Assembly: GCA_907163375.1 (NCBI GenBank)
Contig: CAJQUW010004458.1
Span: 248,001 to 312,000 of the forward strand
DNA length: 64,000 bases
Direction of reading: 5' to 3'
DNA from: Prostheceraeus crozeri
Taxonomy: Eukaryota; Platyhelminthes; Polycladida; Euryleptidae
Positions 49,876 to 60,288 of this stretch are shown one piece after another. The notes under the pieces were generated by a model. The model was given only the letters and a program-made list of their open reading frames with translations, searched no databases and was not told where the DNA came from. A program made the position numbers and the translations under genes. The first letter of the stretch is position 1, and the number at the start of each line of letters is the position of its first letter.

Positions 49876-50402
49876 TATTTCAGTTTTTGATTTTTGCGAC
49901 GTTTTCATCTTCTAAAAACATGAATGCATTTTCAGTCATTTATCAAGAAAATAAAACTCGGTTAGTTGTCATTACGGTTGATCAATGCCTAAATTTAAAT
50001 ATGTGTATAGTAATCCATTTCAAGACGGTGTGCAATTATTTTGATTTTGAACCACGATAATCGAACTAAACAATGGGTAGCCTAAAATAAGAAAATGATG
50101 TCACAATTGAGTTAAGTAATTTGAATCTAGCAACATGGTAATAGGGATCATGCATGCTAAAAAGCCTTTCTACAAAAATGAGTAATAACTTACTTTAAAT
50201 TTATGCTACTGAAGTCAGTATGATCAAATTTTAATCACACATAAGGATGTACATCTCACTGTTTAAACATAAACTCACTTCGTATTCCCTACAATGATAA
50301 CTCGCAGTCTATTACAGTTAGATAGCACAATGTACAAGTAGCCAAACCTACGTTAAGGATGGTCAATATATTTCCACTCAATATATTGCGTGCTATGGCA
50401 TA

Positions 50403-51780
50403 TATAGGGTTCGACAAAAAAAGTGCGTTTTTTGTAATCAACATCTATTTATCCAGACAATCATTCACATCACAGATAGTTACCATTTTCCTCTATAACT
50501 TTCTCAATATGCCACTGGAATTCATAAAACTCCTTCTGTAACTGGGTGATGGTCATTCCAGCAAGAAATTGTTCAATACATGCCTCAATTTCAGCAAATG
50601 AGTCGAAATTGCGTTGACGACGATGAACTTCAAAATTTCTGAAGACATATCGATCGAGCAAGTTGTAATCTGGTGAATAAGGGGGCTGTTTCACAAGACT
50701 CATGCCTTCGTGGTCGATCCACCGTCGAACCTGCATTGCTATATGTGGTCTTGCATTATCATGCTGGAGACCCATCTCCCAACGAGGTAAATTGAGTTGC
50801 TGCTCGAACGCTGCACACATGTTTTGCAGGAATGACAAATATCGATCACCATTTATGCTTCCACCATCATGCAGCACTTCGGTATAGGAGAATGACTTTG
50901 CATAATTGAGATCAACCATTATTAAGACCTTCCTATCGGCTATTGTCCTGCGCGATACTTGAGGTCTGTCGCCTGCGCGATCGACCCAGACTCGGTTGCA
51001 TTCCTTGGGTGGGATGCTTTTGTAGTAGACCCACTTCTCGTCCACGACGACAAGTTTACTTTTGATTTGCCGACGTCGCAAGGTTTCCAAAATGCTTCTG
51101 TCATACTCAATACGTTGCTGCTTATTTCGATCACTCAGTTCATGCGGTACCACTGACAACACAAGAATTTCTTATTCAGATGATGAGAAAGTATCCGATG
51201 AACTGCCCTCTCCTCAACACCTGTCTGCAGTGAAATGTCAGCACAGGATAAGTGGTTGTCATCTTCGATTACTTCTTTTACCTCTTCGATGTTTTCATCA
51301 CAGCAGCTTGATCGTGGTCTTCCAGATCCTTCCTTTCGTGTCACCGTTTCACGTCCCTCGACGAACTCTCTTACTATTGCTTGAATTCTTCTCACCCTAA
51401 ACATTAGCAAGCAGCTGATGAATTTTTGTTGCTGAGTAGCCATTTTGAGACAGTGTTCGGATGAAGAAGTAGACATCACACTGCTGAAACTCCATGACTA
51501 TCAGGAAAGAAAATTGGATGATTGATTAAGAGCATATCTTATGTCTATGTTCGGAGATAGTCGGAAAGCACTCTAGAGACATGACGATCGGGAATCAAAA
51601 ATACACTATGTTTATATCTATGATTCCAACATTAAAGCGTATGCAGTGCAGAGAACAATGCCATAGACATTGCCTTTGAATAAAACTTTCATGAACTTTT
51701 AAATGAACACAATCAAACACCATTAAATCTAAAAAATCGAAGGCTGTAGAAAAAACGGAGTTTTTTTGTCGAACCCTATA
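50403..51780 (-). mobile_element. mariner-type DNA transposon (1.37 kb) with TA duplication
   Basis: The left end TAGGGTTCGACAAAAAAA (from 50405) is matched by TTTTTTTGTCGAACCCTA at the right end (to 51778). Similarity continues a further ~10 bp inward (GTTTTTT). Both ends are flanked by TA (50403-50404 and 51779-51780), the expected target duplication. The length is typical for mariner. The transposase lies on the minus strand and is broken by one frameshift. The clean termini suggest a fairly young insertion. Confidence 0.93.
50470..51479 (-). pseudogene. mariner transposase, DD34D, with a single frameshift
   Basis: The N-terminal part (51479-51135, frame 1) has a helix-turn-helix region with the GRPR-type linker (KEGSGRPRSS) and a second HTH (DISLQTGVEERAVHRILSHH). 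The C-terminal part (51162-50470, another frame) holds the catalytic domain. First Asp is in VVVDEKWVYY, second in LQHDNARPHI, third in YSPDYNLLDRYVF; 34 residues separate the second Asp from the Asp of LLDRYVF, giving DD34D. The frames change near 51150 at CAGTGGTACCG; WVPHELSD-like continuity suggests loss of one G there. The combined length (about 335 residues) is normal for the family, so a single lesion inactivates it. Confidence 0.9.
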
Positions 51781-52084
51781 TCATTGACAGGTAATATCTA
51801 ATCTCAGCGATTGCATTGTCACATTATTGAATGCATTGAAAATTTTGATGCAATGCACAAAACTAAAATCCCACACTGAAATCGATTCCGCTACTCAGGC
51901 TTCGTCAATTAATACATTTACTACAGGCCTGTAATTATAACAAAATTTGATCTGACACCAGTTTTAGTCAAAAAAATTTTTTTTGAGGGAGATGGTTTGT
52001 AGAAAGTGTGATGATGAAAATGATGACATCATTTTTCAACTGATGGATAAGATTTGATTCCACCACTTAGTTTGGACATCACGT

Positions 52085-52145
52085 CCTTTAACCCAACGAT
52101 AGAGCAGCTGGTCTAGATAGCAAGGGTGACATTGGGGTCGAATTC
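52085..52145 (+). repeat. tRNA-like fragment or SINE head
   Basis: TAGAGCAGCTGG (box A-like) and GGGTCGAATTCC (box B-like) occur about 35 nt apart. Flanking bases do not form a complete acceptor stem, so a functional tRNA is unlikely. A truncated SINE head is the simplest reading. Confidence 0.35.
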
Positions 52146-52394
52146 CAATTACGCCAGCCATCTTTCACGAGGCAATTTGATAAAGCATTGATTTCTTATG
52201 ATAGATAAATCGTCACACCGTTATCAAAAATTTCTCATTCTGCGTTGTACTTGCCGAACCCTGTTTTATAAGGTTGATAATGATGAGCCAATTGCAAACC
52301 TATCATTATTTACTGATTGACACTATCATTCGTGTTTGGTAAATTAGAATTATGATTTCATAGTTGTATTTGCTTTCGTTTTAATTTGCATTGA

Positions 52395-52604
<210 letters not shown>

Positions 52605-54879
52605 TGACGTGGTCTAAGATTAGTCTATTAAATAATCTACCGAGACGTAGTTGACCAAGCGTCGAGAGAGGTTATCTATTTTTCCAAGTTTTTCAAGGCA
52701 GAACAAAGTATGTGGGCTCCCTCGATTAACGCTATATTGGTCGATCACACAATAAATTAAAGTAAAAAATAAGAGGACCTTCGGCGTTAAGCCCCTTCCA
52801 TCATTCGATATACACTACACTGTACATCATATTTCATCACTAGATCCCAGTAACTGAGTATGAATGATATAGACTAGTTGATGGGGACCTTGAGAGGCGA
52901 ATGCGGAGGTCTAGAGTACTCTTCGAAATTTAGTGTTTGTCAGATGACATAAATAGTATAATATAATGATCAGATATATTCAACCCATGAGTAACACGTT
53001 CTCGACATTACGGGAGCAATATTTAGCACGTCAGAGCATCTTCTGAGATTGCCGACTCGTATAATATGTTGCCAAATTGAAAATAGGCGATGGAAGATGC
53101 TGGAAATAAATATCAATTCAACAAAAAGAACAACGAAACAAATGTTTCAAAACATAGCTTTTTTTAAACCCCAATTTGATCTGAGATTCATGGCTACACA
53201 AATCTACTTTATTTTGCATAGCTGGTGCACCATTATTTCTTAACATATATCCGAATTATTCCAAGTATCTGTGAAAGGGCCTCTTCGGGTGATTGAACCC
53301 GTGGGTTTTAGGTTTTACAATGGCTTGCCTGTCTTTTCTTTGAATTTCCATTACGCTGGCTTCGTAATGTTGAGTTGGCTTCGTCGTCTGCGTTTCACAC
53401 TATTATTATTATTCTCTCTATTATAAATTGAATAGTCTCTCGTTGTGATAGAGGGTCAGGACCCGAAACCACCTAGAAGTAAACTAGGTGTAAATATTGT
53501 TTTTAACTAAACTAAGCAAAACTTAAGGGAGGGTGTCTATTTTGTTTTCTTTTTCTTTACGATCTCATTGTTAGCAGTAGATTTTCATAATGTTCAATTC
53601 TGTTCCACAAAGTATAGTCGACAAAATTTGGAATGTCATTCGTCTTTCTATGATAAATAATTTCGCCAGCCAGCTAAGCTATTTCTCCCTCGAGTTAGTT
53701 CAAGTTAGAGACGTTATCCTTCGTGAGAATATCACTTGCATGCGATTATGAAATGTTATGTCAGTTGCTAAAATAGATAAAGATTATATGTTGAAAATTA
53801 GATTTCATGTGAAGTCGAAGATATCGAGCTTCTCGTTTCCTTTAGTTGATGAAAACAAGCTTTGCTTGTCGTTGCAAAACCCTGGAAGTGAAATTTGAAA
53901 GGTTTCATGTCAATTACTACCCGATTCTGTTGTAACCAAGAACACTGCTTTGCCTGATTAAGCTTTACTTAAATAACGTATAAGATTTATCGCTATTTTG
54001 TCTTTTATTGCAGTTAACACAGCTTCGAAGCATTTATTCGTACTTTTAGGTGCAAACAACGTCTTCGATTTATTCAATTTGCACGCTATTTGAGTTGCCA
54101 ATCTATTGTAACCTCCTTGTGCTTTTTGTGGCTCATAGCTCTCACGACTATTCAATATAAAATTTCTGGGATACATATTACAATTTTGGGATGTGGCAGG
54201 CAATCTAAAAGCGTCCTTCTTGAAAAATGACTGTTGGTCCCTTTCTTCCTTTTATCTTTAGTGGTACTGGCAACCCTGATACTACATTCTTTTGTTTTCA
54301 ACTTAACCACTCACTTTCTCATTATCATGCTCGTATGACTAGAATGACCGAGGTTCATTACTTTCAAAGCTGGTTTGTGCATCAAAATTTCACCTTCACT
54401 TTCATGTATTACCCTGCTTTATGTCATGCTTTAGTTAGCGACGGAGATCAGTGTAACAACTTTCATAATAGCGGAGAATTCGAAATCATGAAATTTGCAC
54501 TGCCCACTTATAATACGTTTGTATCGGTCAAGTGATATCAATATTCACGATTTACTTGCTAGTAGCTTTTCCATGATCTTACAGAATGTAATTATATTCA
54601 AATTACAATCTCACGCTGTGCTTTGCTACCGTTACTATGAAACTGACCCTGTCATTTTAGTAAGTTGTGAAAAATTATATGCGAAAATGTTTATCAAGAT
54701 TTATCAGTGATATCTAAGTATTAGATGCTGATTGCTGACACATACATTAGATAGACATTCGTAGAATTATTCAATGGCAAATTAAAAAATATCAACTTAC
54801 TCTTAAAATAATTCGACTGCTCAGTGATGTTGCAGTGCTTCGCAATATTCCATTATGTTTTACCGGCTCAATATTTGCG

Positions 54880-55172
54880 CCAAAATAAATTTTTCATTTT
54901 AAACTTAATTACCTCATTTACAGCCAAAAAACAATAAAGACTATACAAATATGACAAAACTTTTTCGGCAGGCAAAATTCACGCCGTCTTCAATGTCATT
55001 AGATGTTAGAATGAAGACATTAATGTTAACATTAAGATGCTAATTCTAGCATCTAATGACATTGAAGAGGGAGTGAATTTTGCCGAAAAAGTTTTGTCTT
55101 ATTTGTATAATTCTTATTGTTTCTTTACCTGTAAATGAGGTAATAAAATTTAAAATGAAAAATTTATTTTGG
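54880..55172. repeat. foldback element, 293 bp
   Basis: The termini ccaaaataaatttttcattt and its reverse complement are followed inward by matching blocks (acctcatttacag / ctgtaaatgaggt; caaaactttttcggc / gccgaaaaagttttg; gtcattagatg / catctaatgac). Arms are about 130 bp around a centre near 55025. It is non-coding. On the minus strand of the left arm, TTGAAGACGGC with GCCGAAAA weakly resembles a hammerhead stem II. Confidence 0.85.
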
Positions 55173-55940
55173 ATTAGTTATGGCTCATGGCACGAAATGA
55201 AACAAATTTCGCATTTCACAAATATTAATGCCAATACAAAATTATTAATTTGATTGTTTTAATAGAATGAAAAATTGGATTTCAGTCGCTGCTTTCAGTA
55301 AAAGCAGTAAAACTTCCGATAAATCAACCGAGCGTAAGCAGCAATTTGACATGGCAGAAAGATGTGTGATCGCCGCGTGCCTCGTTGTCGAAACTGTTGT
55401 CACAACGCACACATGAATAACATTAGTTATGTTTCAATTCACAAATTAATGTATTTCAGGGATGCCTCATGTATTTAATATAATTGATTGTGGTATGTGC
55501 TCGTACTTACTGGCATCGCTTATACGAATGGAACTTCTTTAATAACCCAGTTGAAGGAGCTACAATAGATAAGTAAGGTTTCGCATGTACTTGTAGTCTT
55601 CATATGATGTATTCTAGCATTTTACTTTATTTAAGAGCATTTTTTTATCTAGATATTGTACAAGCGTGTAAATAATTTCGGTATATCCAATCAATTGAGC
55701 ATGCTATCAATTCGAAAAGAGGGTTTTATTCAGTGAAATTTACAGCATCATAGCCAAATTTATCAAATTTGCTATCTTTTCCTCACGATTTTGCTGCACC
55801 AACTGAATTTCTTTGATATATATTATCTATACTTTTTCGAGTAAGAAGGTCACAAATCACAGGATTTTATCATCCATTATTTATGTATGATATGATTTTA
55901 GTTTTCATGTGTTTTTCATTAAAACTAAGTTGCAAACATA

Positions 55941-57320
55941 CAGTGCTCCGACAGCGACGCGAAATTTTTGAAAGTCGACGCCAAACGCTAAATTGGCCCT
56001 GGTGACGGGAATTTAAAGATGATGTAAAACGTTTTTTGATACTAAGTGTGTTAATGAGGAAATTATCATTATGGACTACGGAGAGCATTTTCGAATTCTA
56101 TGATACGAAATTTAAAGACCCAAAAGTGCTCTTCATTCTTGAGTTTCTGTCGTTAATTTGAACTGCTTTTTCAGAAGAGCGACTGCCATGTCTCCGAACT
56201 TCATGACCATCTCGTACATCTCTTTGAGCGATTGTTGCTTCGTTTTATGAAGGGAGAAAAGCTTCACTTAATGCGCTGGAAGACTGACATTTCCGACCAA
56301 AGAAGTTTGCTGGGGTGCTACAACTTCGTCATTGGTGATACTGCAAAAAGAACTTTCTGCAATATGAACTCTTCAAATCACGTTATCTTTATCGAGCAGA
56401 TCCGCAAGTTCTACTCGGTCGGAACTGCGAGCCCTTCGGATTACCTACTGGCTGGAAATGCAGTTCTTCAAAACTATCTCATATTGATCTCTATCATTGG
56501 CTCTATCTCCCTTAGCAGAAATCAGGAATGATTCCAATTTTGAGAAATGGGTTTTGCAATTCACAAGTCATCTTCCGAAAGATATTTCCGGGGAGGAAGT
56601 ATCTGACGTGTCTGTCGATGTCCACATATCATTTCCTCGCAAAAGAAGTTGCCTCCACGGACAACACTTCGGCTGGAACAATTGAAAGCTCCCTCAACAC
56701 GAAGTCTTTCTGTTGGAACTCATTGGGCGATAATAGTACAAAGCAAAAAGTGTCCAACTCTGGTAAAAGCTGCGAAAGCTGCTTTTATCCTCCTTCATGG
56801 CAATGCTGAAATCGAGAAAATGTTTTCAATTCTGCCTAATGTTATAACGAAGAATCGACAGTCTTTGTCACCTGATACTGTTAATGCCCTTGTGGTTTAC
56901 AAGTCAATCATGAAGACCAAAAATTGGTCTCCTGAAACTATTCCTATAAATAAGAAATTTGTGAAGCACTTTGTCTGACAGGGCATCATATGAGCAAGCG
57001 AAACGGGATGAGGAAAAGGAGGAAGTGAGGAAAGGACAGCAGGAAATGGAGAGAATGCTTCAAGAAGAGATCTCGAAAGAGAATGAGACCAGCAAACGGC
57101 GAAAAGTTGTACTTGGCGAAGGCAAACGAAAAAAGAAACGAAAAAAGAAGAAATTGAGGGCAAACTCCGAAAAGAATTGGCTTTTTGATTGAGACGCAGA
57201 AGAAAGCAAAAGAGGCGGATGAGAAACTTGAAGCATTAAGAAATGAAAAAGACAAACTCACCGATAGAGAGAAGAAGTTAGACCGAAAGATGGTTCAGCA
57301 AGTCTTCAAATAGCTCTGTA
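55941..57320 (+). mobile_element. decayed second hAT transposon copy
   Basis: The left end CAGTGCTCCGACAGCGACGC resembles the hAT terminus at 15558 (CAGTCTTCCCAGTCAGGCGC). Downstream, in several frames, lie relics homologous to the other copy: FKDPKVLFILEFLS, LLRFMKGEKLHLMRWKTD, LLHGNAEIEKMFSILPNVIT (dimerisation motif; HGNAEVERVFSSLN in the other copy) and a charged coiled-coil tail (RDEEKEEVRKGQQEMERML, then EKLEALRNEKDKLTDREKK). The frame is broken many times. No matching right terminus was found, so the element is old or truncated. It is clearly diverged from the young copy at 15.6 kb. Confidence 0.82.
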
Positions 57321-57926
57321 CAGACGTTTGCGATTCACAGACTGTCAATCAATTGAAAGATTGAATTGGTCCCATATATACATACATTCATATGTACTGT
57401 TTCATAGTTTATATGTACTTCATTCAAATAAGAAAGTAATAGATCAATCCTTATCGTTCATATCTTCATTTTGAAACTGAGTCCATGTATCACACTGAAA
57501 ACAACGCATTTGAATATCGTATTATGCCGAGCTGTATGAGCTAATCATCCCTCGAACATAAGACGTAATTCTTCCTCAAGCAATTTCAGAGGAATAAGTG
57601 ACAAAACAGTAACCATTATTTTATTCGTCGTCATCATTTCTGTATACTCTACTCGTAGCTCTGAATTTGAAAATAGTTTCTAACGCAGTCCATGTTTGCA
57701 CTTGAATAAGACTAGACGAAATGCTTAGTGCGACAGAATTGGCTATAGTATTAAGAATCTATTGAATATTTCGTGGCTTTATATTTTTATAAGAGATTTC
57801 ATTTTTCAAGAAAAATTTGTGTAATTGTGTTTCAGGACATTATTTTTTTACCAACATGTTACCACCAGAACGACAATAGCACCGGTATATGTGATCTTGA
57901 TATATGTTTCTATTCCAGGATTCGAT

Positions 57927-57952
57927 TATATATATATATATATATATATATA
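57927..57952. repeat. (TA)n microsatellite
   Basis: Thirteen TA dinucleotides lie about 30 bp left of the foldback at 57984. Confidence 0.95.
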
Positions 57953-57983
57953 AATTGTAAAAATAACTGTCGAAAATTGGAAA

Positions 57984-58255
57984 TGATATCAATACAAAAC
58001 TGAAACACCCTGACGTATAAAGTTTTTAAAAAACAAACAATTATGCCCAACCGGTTTCACTTGTTTCCAAGCTATTGGAATTATTTTATTCAAAGCTATC
58101 AAATCAAAGGCTTTTGATTTGAATGTACTTCTACTATCTGTAAAGAAAATAGATGTCATTCCACCCATGAATAGCGTGGAAACAAGTGAAACGGTTGGGC
58201 ATAATTATTTGTTTTTATTTAAAACTTTATACGTCAGGGTGTTTCAGTTTTGTAT

Positions 58256-58258
<3 letters not shown>
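57984..58258. repeat. foldback element abutting (AT)n, ~95-bp arms
   Basis: The left arm (atcaatacaaaactgaaaca, ccctgacgtataaagtttt, aattatgcccaaccggtttc, acttgtttcca) is repeated in reverse complement at 58163-58258. An AT-rich centre of about 85 bp separates them. The minus-strand word GAAACCGGTTGGGC in the left arm, with CCC near the matching upstream position, resembles the 3' half of a hammerhead (GAAAC-CG-GUU plus stem I), but the CUGAUGA part is not preserved. The outer end of the right arm runs straight into (AT)n. Confidence 0.8.

Positions 58259-58291
<33 letters not shown>
58258..58291. repeat. (AT)n microsatellite, left border of the 303-bp array
   Basis: An uninterrupted AT run joins the foldback on its left to the first, partial repeat unit (tttagacaagtaacctggca) on its right. 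Confidence 0.95.
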
Positions 58292-58294
<3 letters not shown>

Positions 58295-58341
58295 GACAAG
58301 TAACCTGGCAATTGATAAATTTATCAAATCTCAACAGATGT

Positions 58342-58395
58342 AACCACCACGAGACATGTTTCGGCCTGTTGGGCCTCATCAGTCGTGGGTAGGTT
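58342..58395 (-). ncRNA. type I hammerhead ribozyme, left unit 1
   Basis: Same 54-nt motif as at 59932-59985, in reverse complement; all core bases are intact. Confidence 0.85.
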
Positions 58396-58644
58396 TGAAC
58401 CAGCGACGTTGGAGCTAGAGGACGTGCAAGCATACCCTCTAACCACAAGGCCACCGGACCATCTGTTGAGAGCGTGAATTAGCCAGGAAGGCACTGCTTT
58501 AACGCAGGCACGTGGAGGGCGGACTGCTTTCTGCAATCACTTAATACCGCATCCGAGATTGAGGCGCTTCACGCAGGCGCTACTCATTACATGTTTAGAC
58601 AAGTAACCTGGCAATTGATAAATTTATCAAATCTCAACAGATGT

Positions 58645-58698
58645 AACCACCACGAGACATGTTTCGGCCTGTTGGGCCTCATCAGTCGTGGGTAGGTT
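58645..58698 (-). ncRNA. type I hammerhead ribozyme, left unit 2
   Basis: Identical copy 303 bp from the previous one. Confidence 0.85.
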
Positions 58699-58947
58699 TG
58701 AACCAGCGACGTTGGAGCTAGAGGACGTGCAAGCATACCCTCTAACCACAAGGCCACCGGACCATCTGTTGAGAGCGTGAATTAGCCAGGAAGGCACTGC
58801 TTTAACGCAGGCACGTGGAGGGCGGACTGCTTTCTGCAATCACTTAATACCGCATCCGAGATTGAGGCGCTTCACGCAGGCGCTACTCATTACATGTTTA
58901 GACAAGTAACCTGGCAATTGATAAATTTATCAAATCTCAACAGATGT

Positions 58948-59001
58948 AACCACCACGAGACATGTTTCGGCCTGTTGGGCCTCATCAGTCGTGGGTAGGT
59001 T
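58948..59001 (-). ncRNA. type I hammerhead ribozyme, left unit 3
   Basis: Identical copy 303 bp from the previous one. Confidence 0.85.
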
Positions 59002-59250
59002 TGAACCAGCGACGTTGGAGCTAGAGGACGTGCAAGCATACCCTCTAACCACAAGGCCACCGGACCATCTGTTGAGAGCGTGAATTAGCCAGGAAGGCAC
59101 TGCTTTAACGCAGGCACGTGGAGGGCGGACTGCTTTCTGCAATCACTTAATACCGCATCCGAGATTGAGGCGCTTCACGCAGGCGCTACTCATTACATGT
59201 TTAGACAAGTAACCTGGCAATTGATAAATTTATCAAATCTCAACAGATGT

Positions 59251-59304
59251 AACCACCACGAGACATGTTTCGGCCTGTTGGGCCTCATCAGTCGTGGGTA
59301 GGTT
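59251..59304 (-). ncRNA. type I hammerhead ribozyme, left unit 4
   Basis: Ribozyme intact within the 256-bp unit; the 47-bp deletion lies outside the ribozyme. Confidence 0.85.
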
Positions 59305-59506
59305 TGAACCAGCGACGTTGGAGCTAGAGGACGTGCAAGCATACCCTCTAACCACAAGGCCACCGGACCATCTGTTGAGAGCGGACAGCTTTCTGCAATC
59401 ACTTAATACCGCATCCGAGATTGAGGCGCTTCACGCAGGCGCTACTCATTACATGTTTAGACAAGTAACCTGGCAATTGATAAATTTATCAAATCTCAAC
59501 AGATGT

Positions 59507-59560
59507 AACCACCACGAGACATGTTTCGGCCTGTTGGGCCTCATCAGTCGTGGGTAGGTT
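59507..59560 (-). ncRNA. type I hammerhead ribozyme, left unit 5
   Basis: Intact copy inside the truncated unit next to the inversion junction. Confidence 0.85.
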
Positions 59561-59873
59561 TGAACCAGCGACGTTGGAGCTAGAGGACGTGCAAGCATAC
59601 CCTCTAACCACAAGGCCACCGGACCATCTGTTGAGAGCGTGAATTAGCCAGGAAGGCACTGCTTTAACGCAGGCACGTGGAGGGCGGACTGCTGATTTGA
59701 TAAATTTATCAATTGCCAGGTTACTTGTCTAAACATGTAATGAGTAGCGCCTGCGTGAAGCGCCTCAATCTCGGATGCGGTATTAAGTGATTGCAGAAAG
59801 CAGTCCGCCCTCCACGTGCCTGCGTTAAAGCAGTGCCTTCCTGGCTAATTCACGCTCTCAACAGATGGTCCGG

Positions 59874-59884
59874 TGGCCTTGTGG
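59874..59884 (+). promoter_or_regulatory. Pol III box A-like element of repeat unit
   Basis: TGGCCTTGTGG matches the tRNA box A consensus TRGYNNARNNGG except for T at the usual A14. It recurs every 303 bp. Confidence 0.6.
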
Positions 59885-59925
59885 TTAGAGGGTATGCTTG
59901 CACGTCCTCTAGCTCCAACGTCGCT

Positions 59926-59935
59926 GGTTCAAACC
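59926..59935 (+). promoter_or_regulatory. Pol III box B-like element of repeat unit
   Basis: GGTTCAAACC matches the box B consensus GGTTCRANNC, with 41 bases between it and box A. It overlaps the first strand of hammerhead stem I (AACC). Confidence 0.65.
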
Positions 59936-59985
59936 TACCCACGACTGATGAGGCCCAACAGGCCGAAACATGTCTCGTGGTGGTT
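59932..59985 (+). ncRNA. type I hammerhead ribozyme, right unit 1
   Basis: The core is complete. Stem I pairs AACC/GGUU and CCACGA/UCGUGG around an internal loop (UAC opposite U). Then come CUGAUGA (59945-59951), stem II GGCC/GGCC with loop CAACA, GAAA (59965-59968), a minimal helix III AC-AU-GU, and the cleavage triplet GUC with predicted cut after 59974. The short helix III and an internal loop in stem I facing loop II are typical of natural metazoan type I hammerheads. ACAUGU is self-complementary, so two neighbouring copies could form a dimeric hammerhead. Confidence 0.88.
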
Positions 59986-60234
59986 ACATCTGTTGAGATT
60001 TGATAAATTTATCAATTGCCAGGTTACTTGTCTAAACATGTAATGAGTAGCGCCTGCGTGAAGCGCCTCAATCTCGGATGCGGTATTAAGTGATTGCAGA
60101 AAGCAGTCCGCCCTCCACGTGCCTGCGTTAAAGCAGTGCCTTCCTGGCTAATTCACGCTCTCAACAGATGGTCCGGTGGCCTTGTGGTTAGAGGGTATGC
60201 TTGCACGTCCTCTAGCTCCAACGTCGCTGGTTCA

Positions 60235-60288
60235 AACCTACCCACGACTGATGAGGCCCAACAGGCCGAAACATGTCTCGTGGTGGTT
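60235..60288 (+). ncRNA. type I hammerhead ribozyme, right unit 2
   Basis: Identical copy 303 bp downstream. Confidence 0.87.

Larger units (their letters stand above)
49406..49936. mobile_element. foldback element with outward-facing hammerhead motifs and 17-bp flanking direct repeats
   Basis: Direct repeats ATGAATGCATTTTCAGT occur at 49406-49422 and 49920-49936. Between them lies a large inverted repeat: the left arm starts at 49486 (gtttttagaagatgaaaacg) and its complement ends at 49919. Arms of about 170 bp flank an AT-rich centre (49655-49740). Each arm has a hammerhead-like motif reading outward. In the right arm it is CTGATGA, a bulged stem II (AGATTGG with CCAATT), GAAACCGGTA, and a stem I formed by CTC/GAG and TATTT/AAATA. 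The long flanking repeats suggest target-primed retrotransposition, as in Penelope-like elements or retrozymes, not a cut-and-paste MITE. The 63 bp between the left direct repeat and the arm are unpaired, like a tail. Confidence 0.75.
58291..59693 (-). mobile_element. left arm of hammerhead/tRNA-like 303-bp tandem array (retrozyme-like), minus orientation
   Basis: After a 40-bp partial unit come three 303-bp units (58331-58633, 58634-58936, 58937-59239), one 256-bp unit (59240-59495, missing 47 bp) and a truncated unit (59496-59693). Apart from the deletion and one nearby substitution, the units look identical to each other and to the opposite arm. In the minus orientation each has Pol III box A (TGGCCTTGTGG), box B (GGTTCAAACC) and a type I hammerhead that begins inside box B. 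The size, tandem repetition and type I hammerhead fit animal retrozymes, which are thought to move through circular RNAs copied by retroelement enzymes. It encodes no protein. Near-zero divergence implies very recent formation or homogenisation. Confidence 0.88.

Noticed and set aside
52085-52145. Functional tRNA gene
   Set aside because: Box-like words are present, but acceptor and anticodon arms do not form. Listed only as a tRNA-like fragment.
53440-53480. GTGATAGAGGGTC/GGACCCGAAACC as a hammerhead relic
   Set aside because: The core has two deviations and no cleavage triplet or stem I partner could be found.
57773-58003. ORFs with Tyr-Ile repeats near 57.8-58.4 kb and at 61.1-61.3 kb
   Set aside because: They are translations of (TA)n microsatellites.
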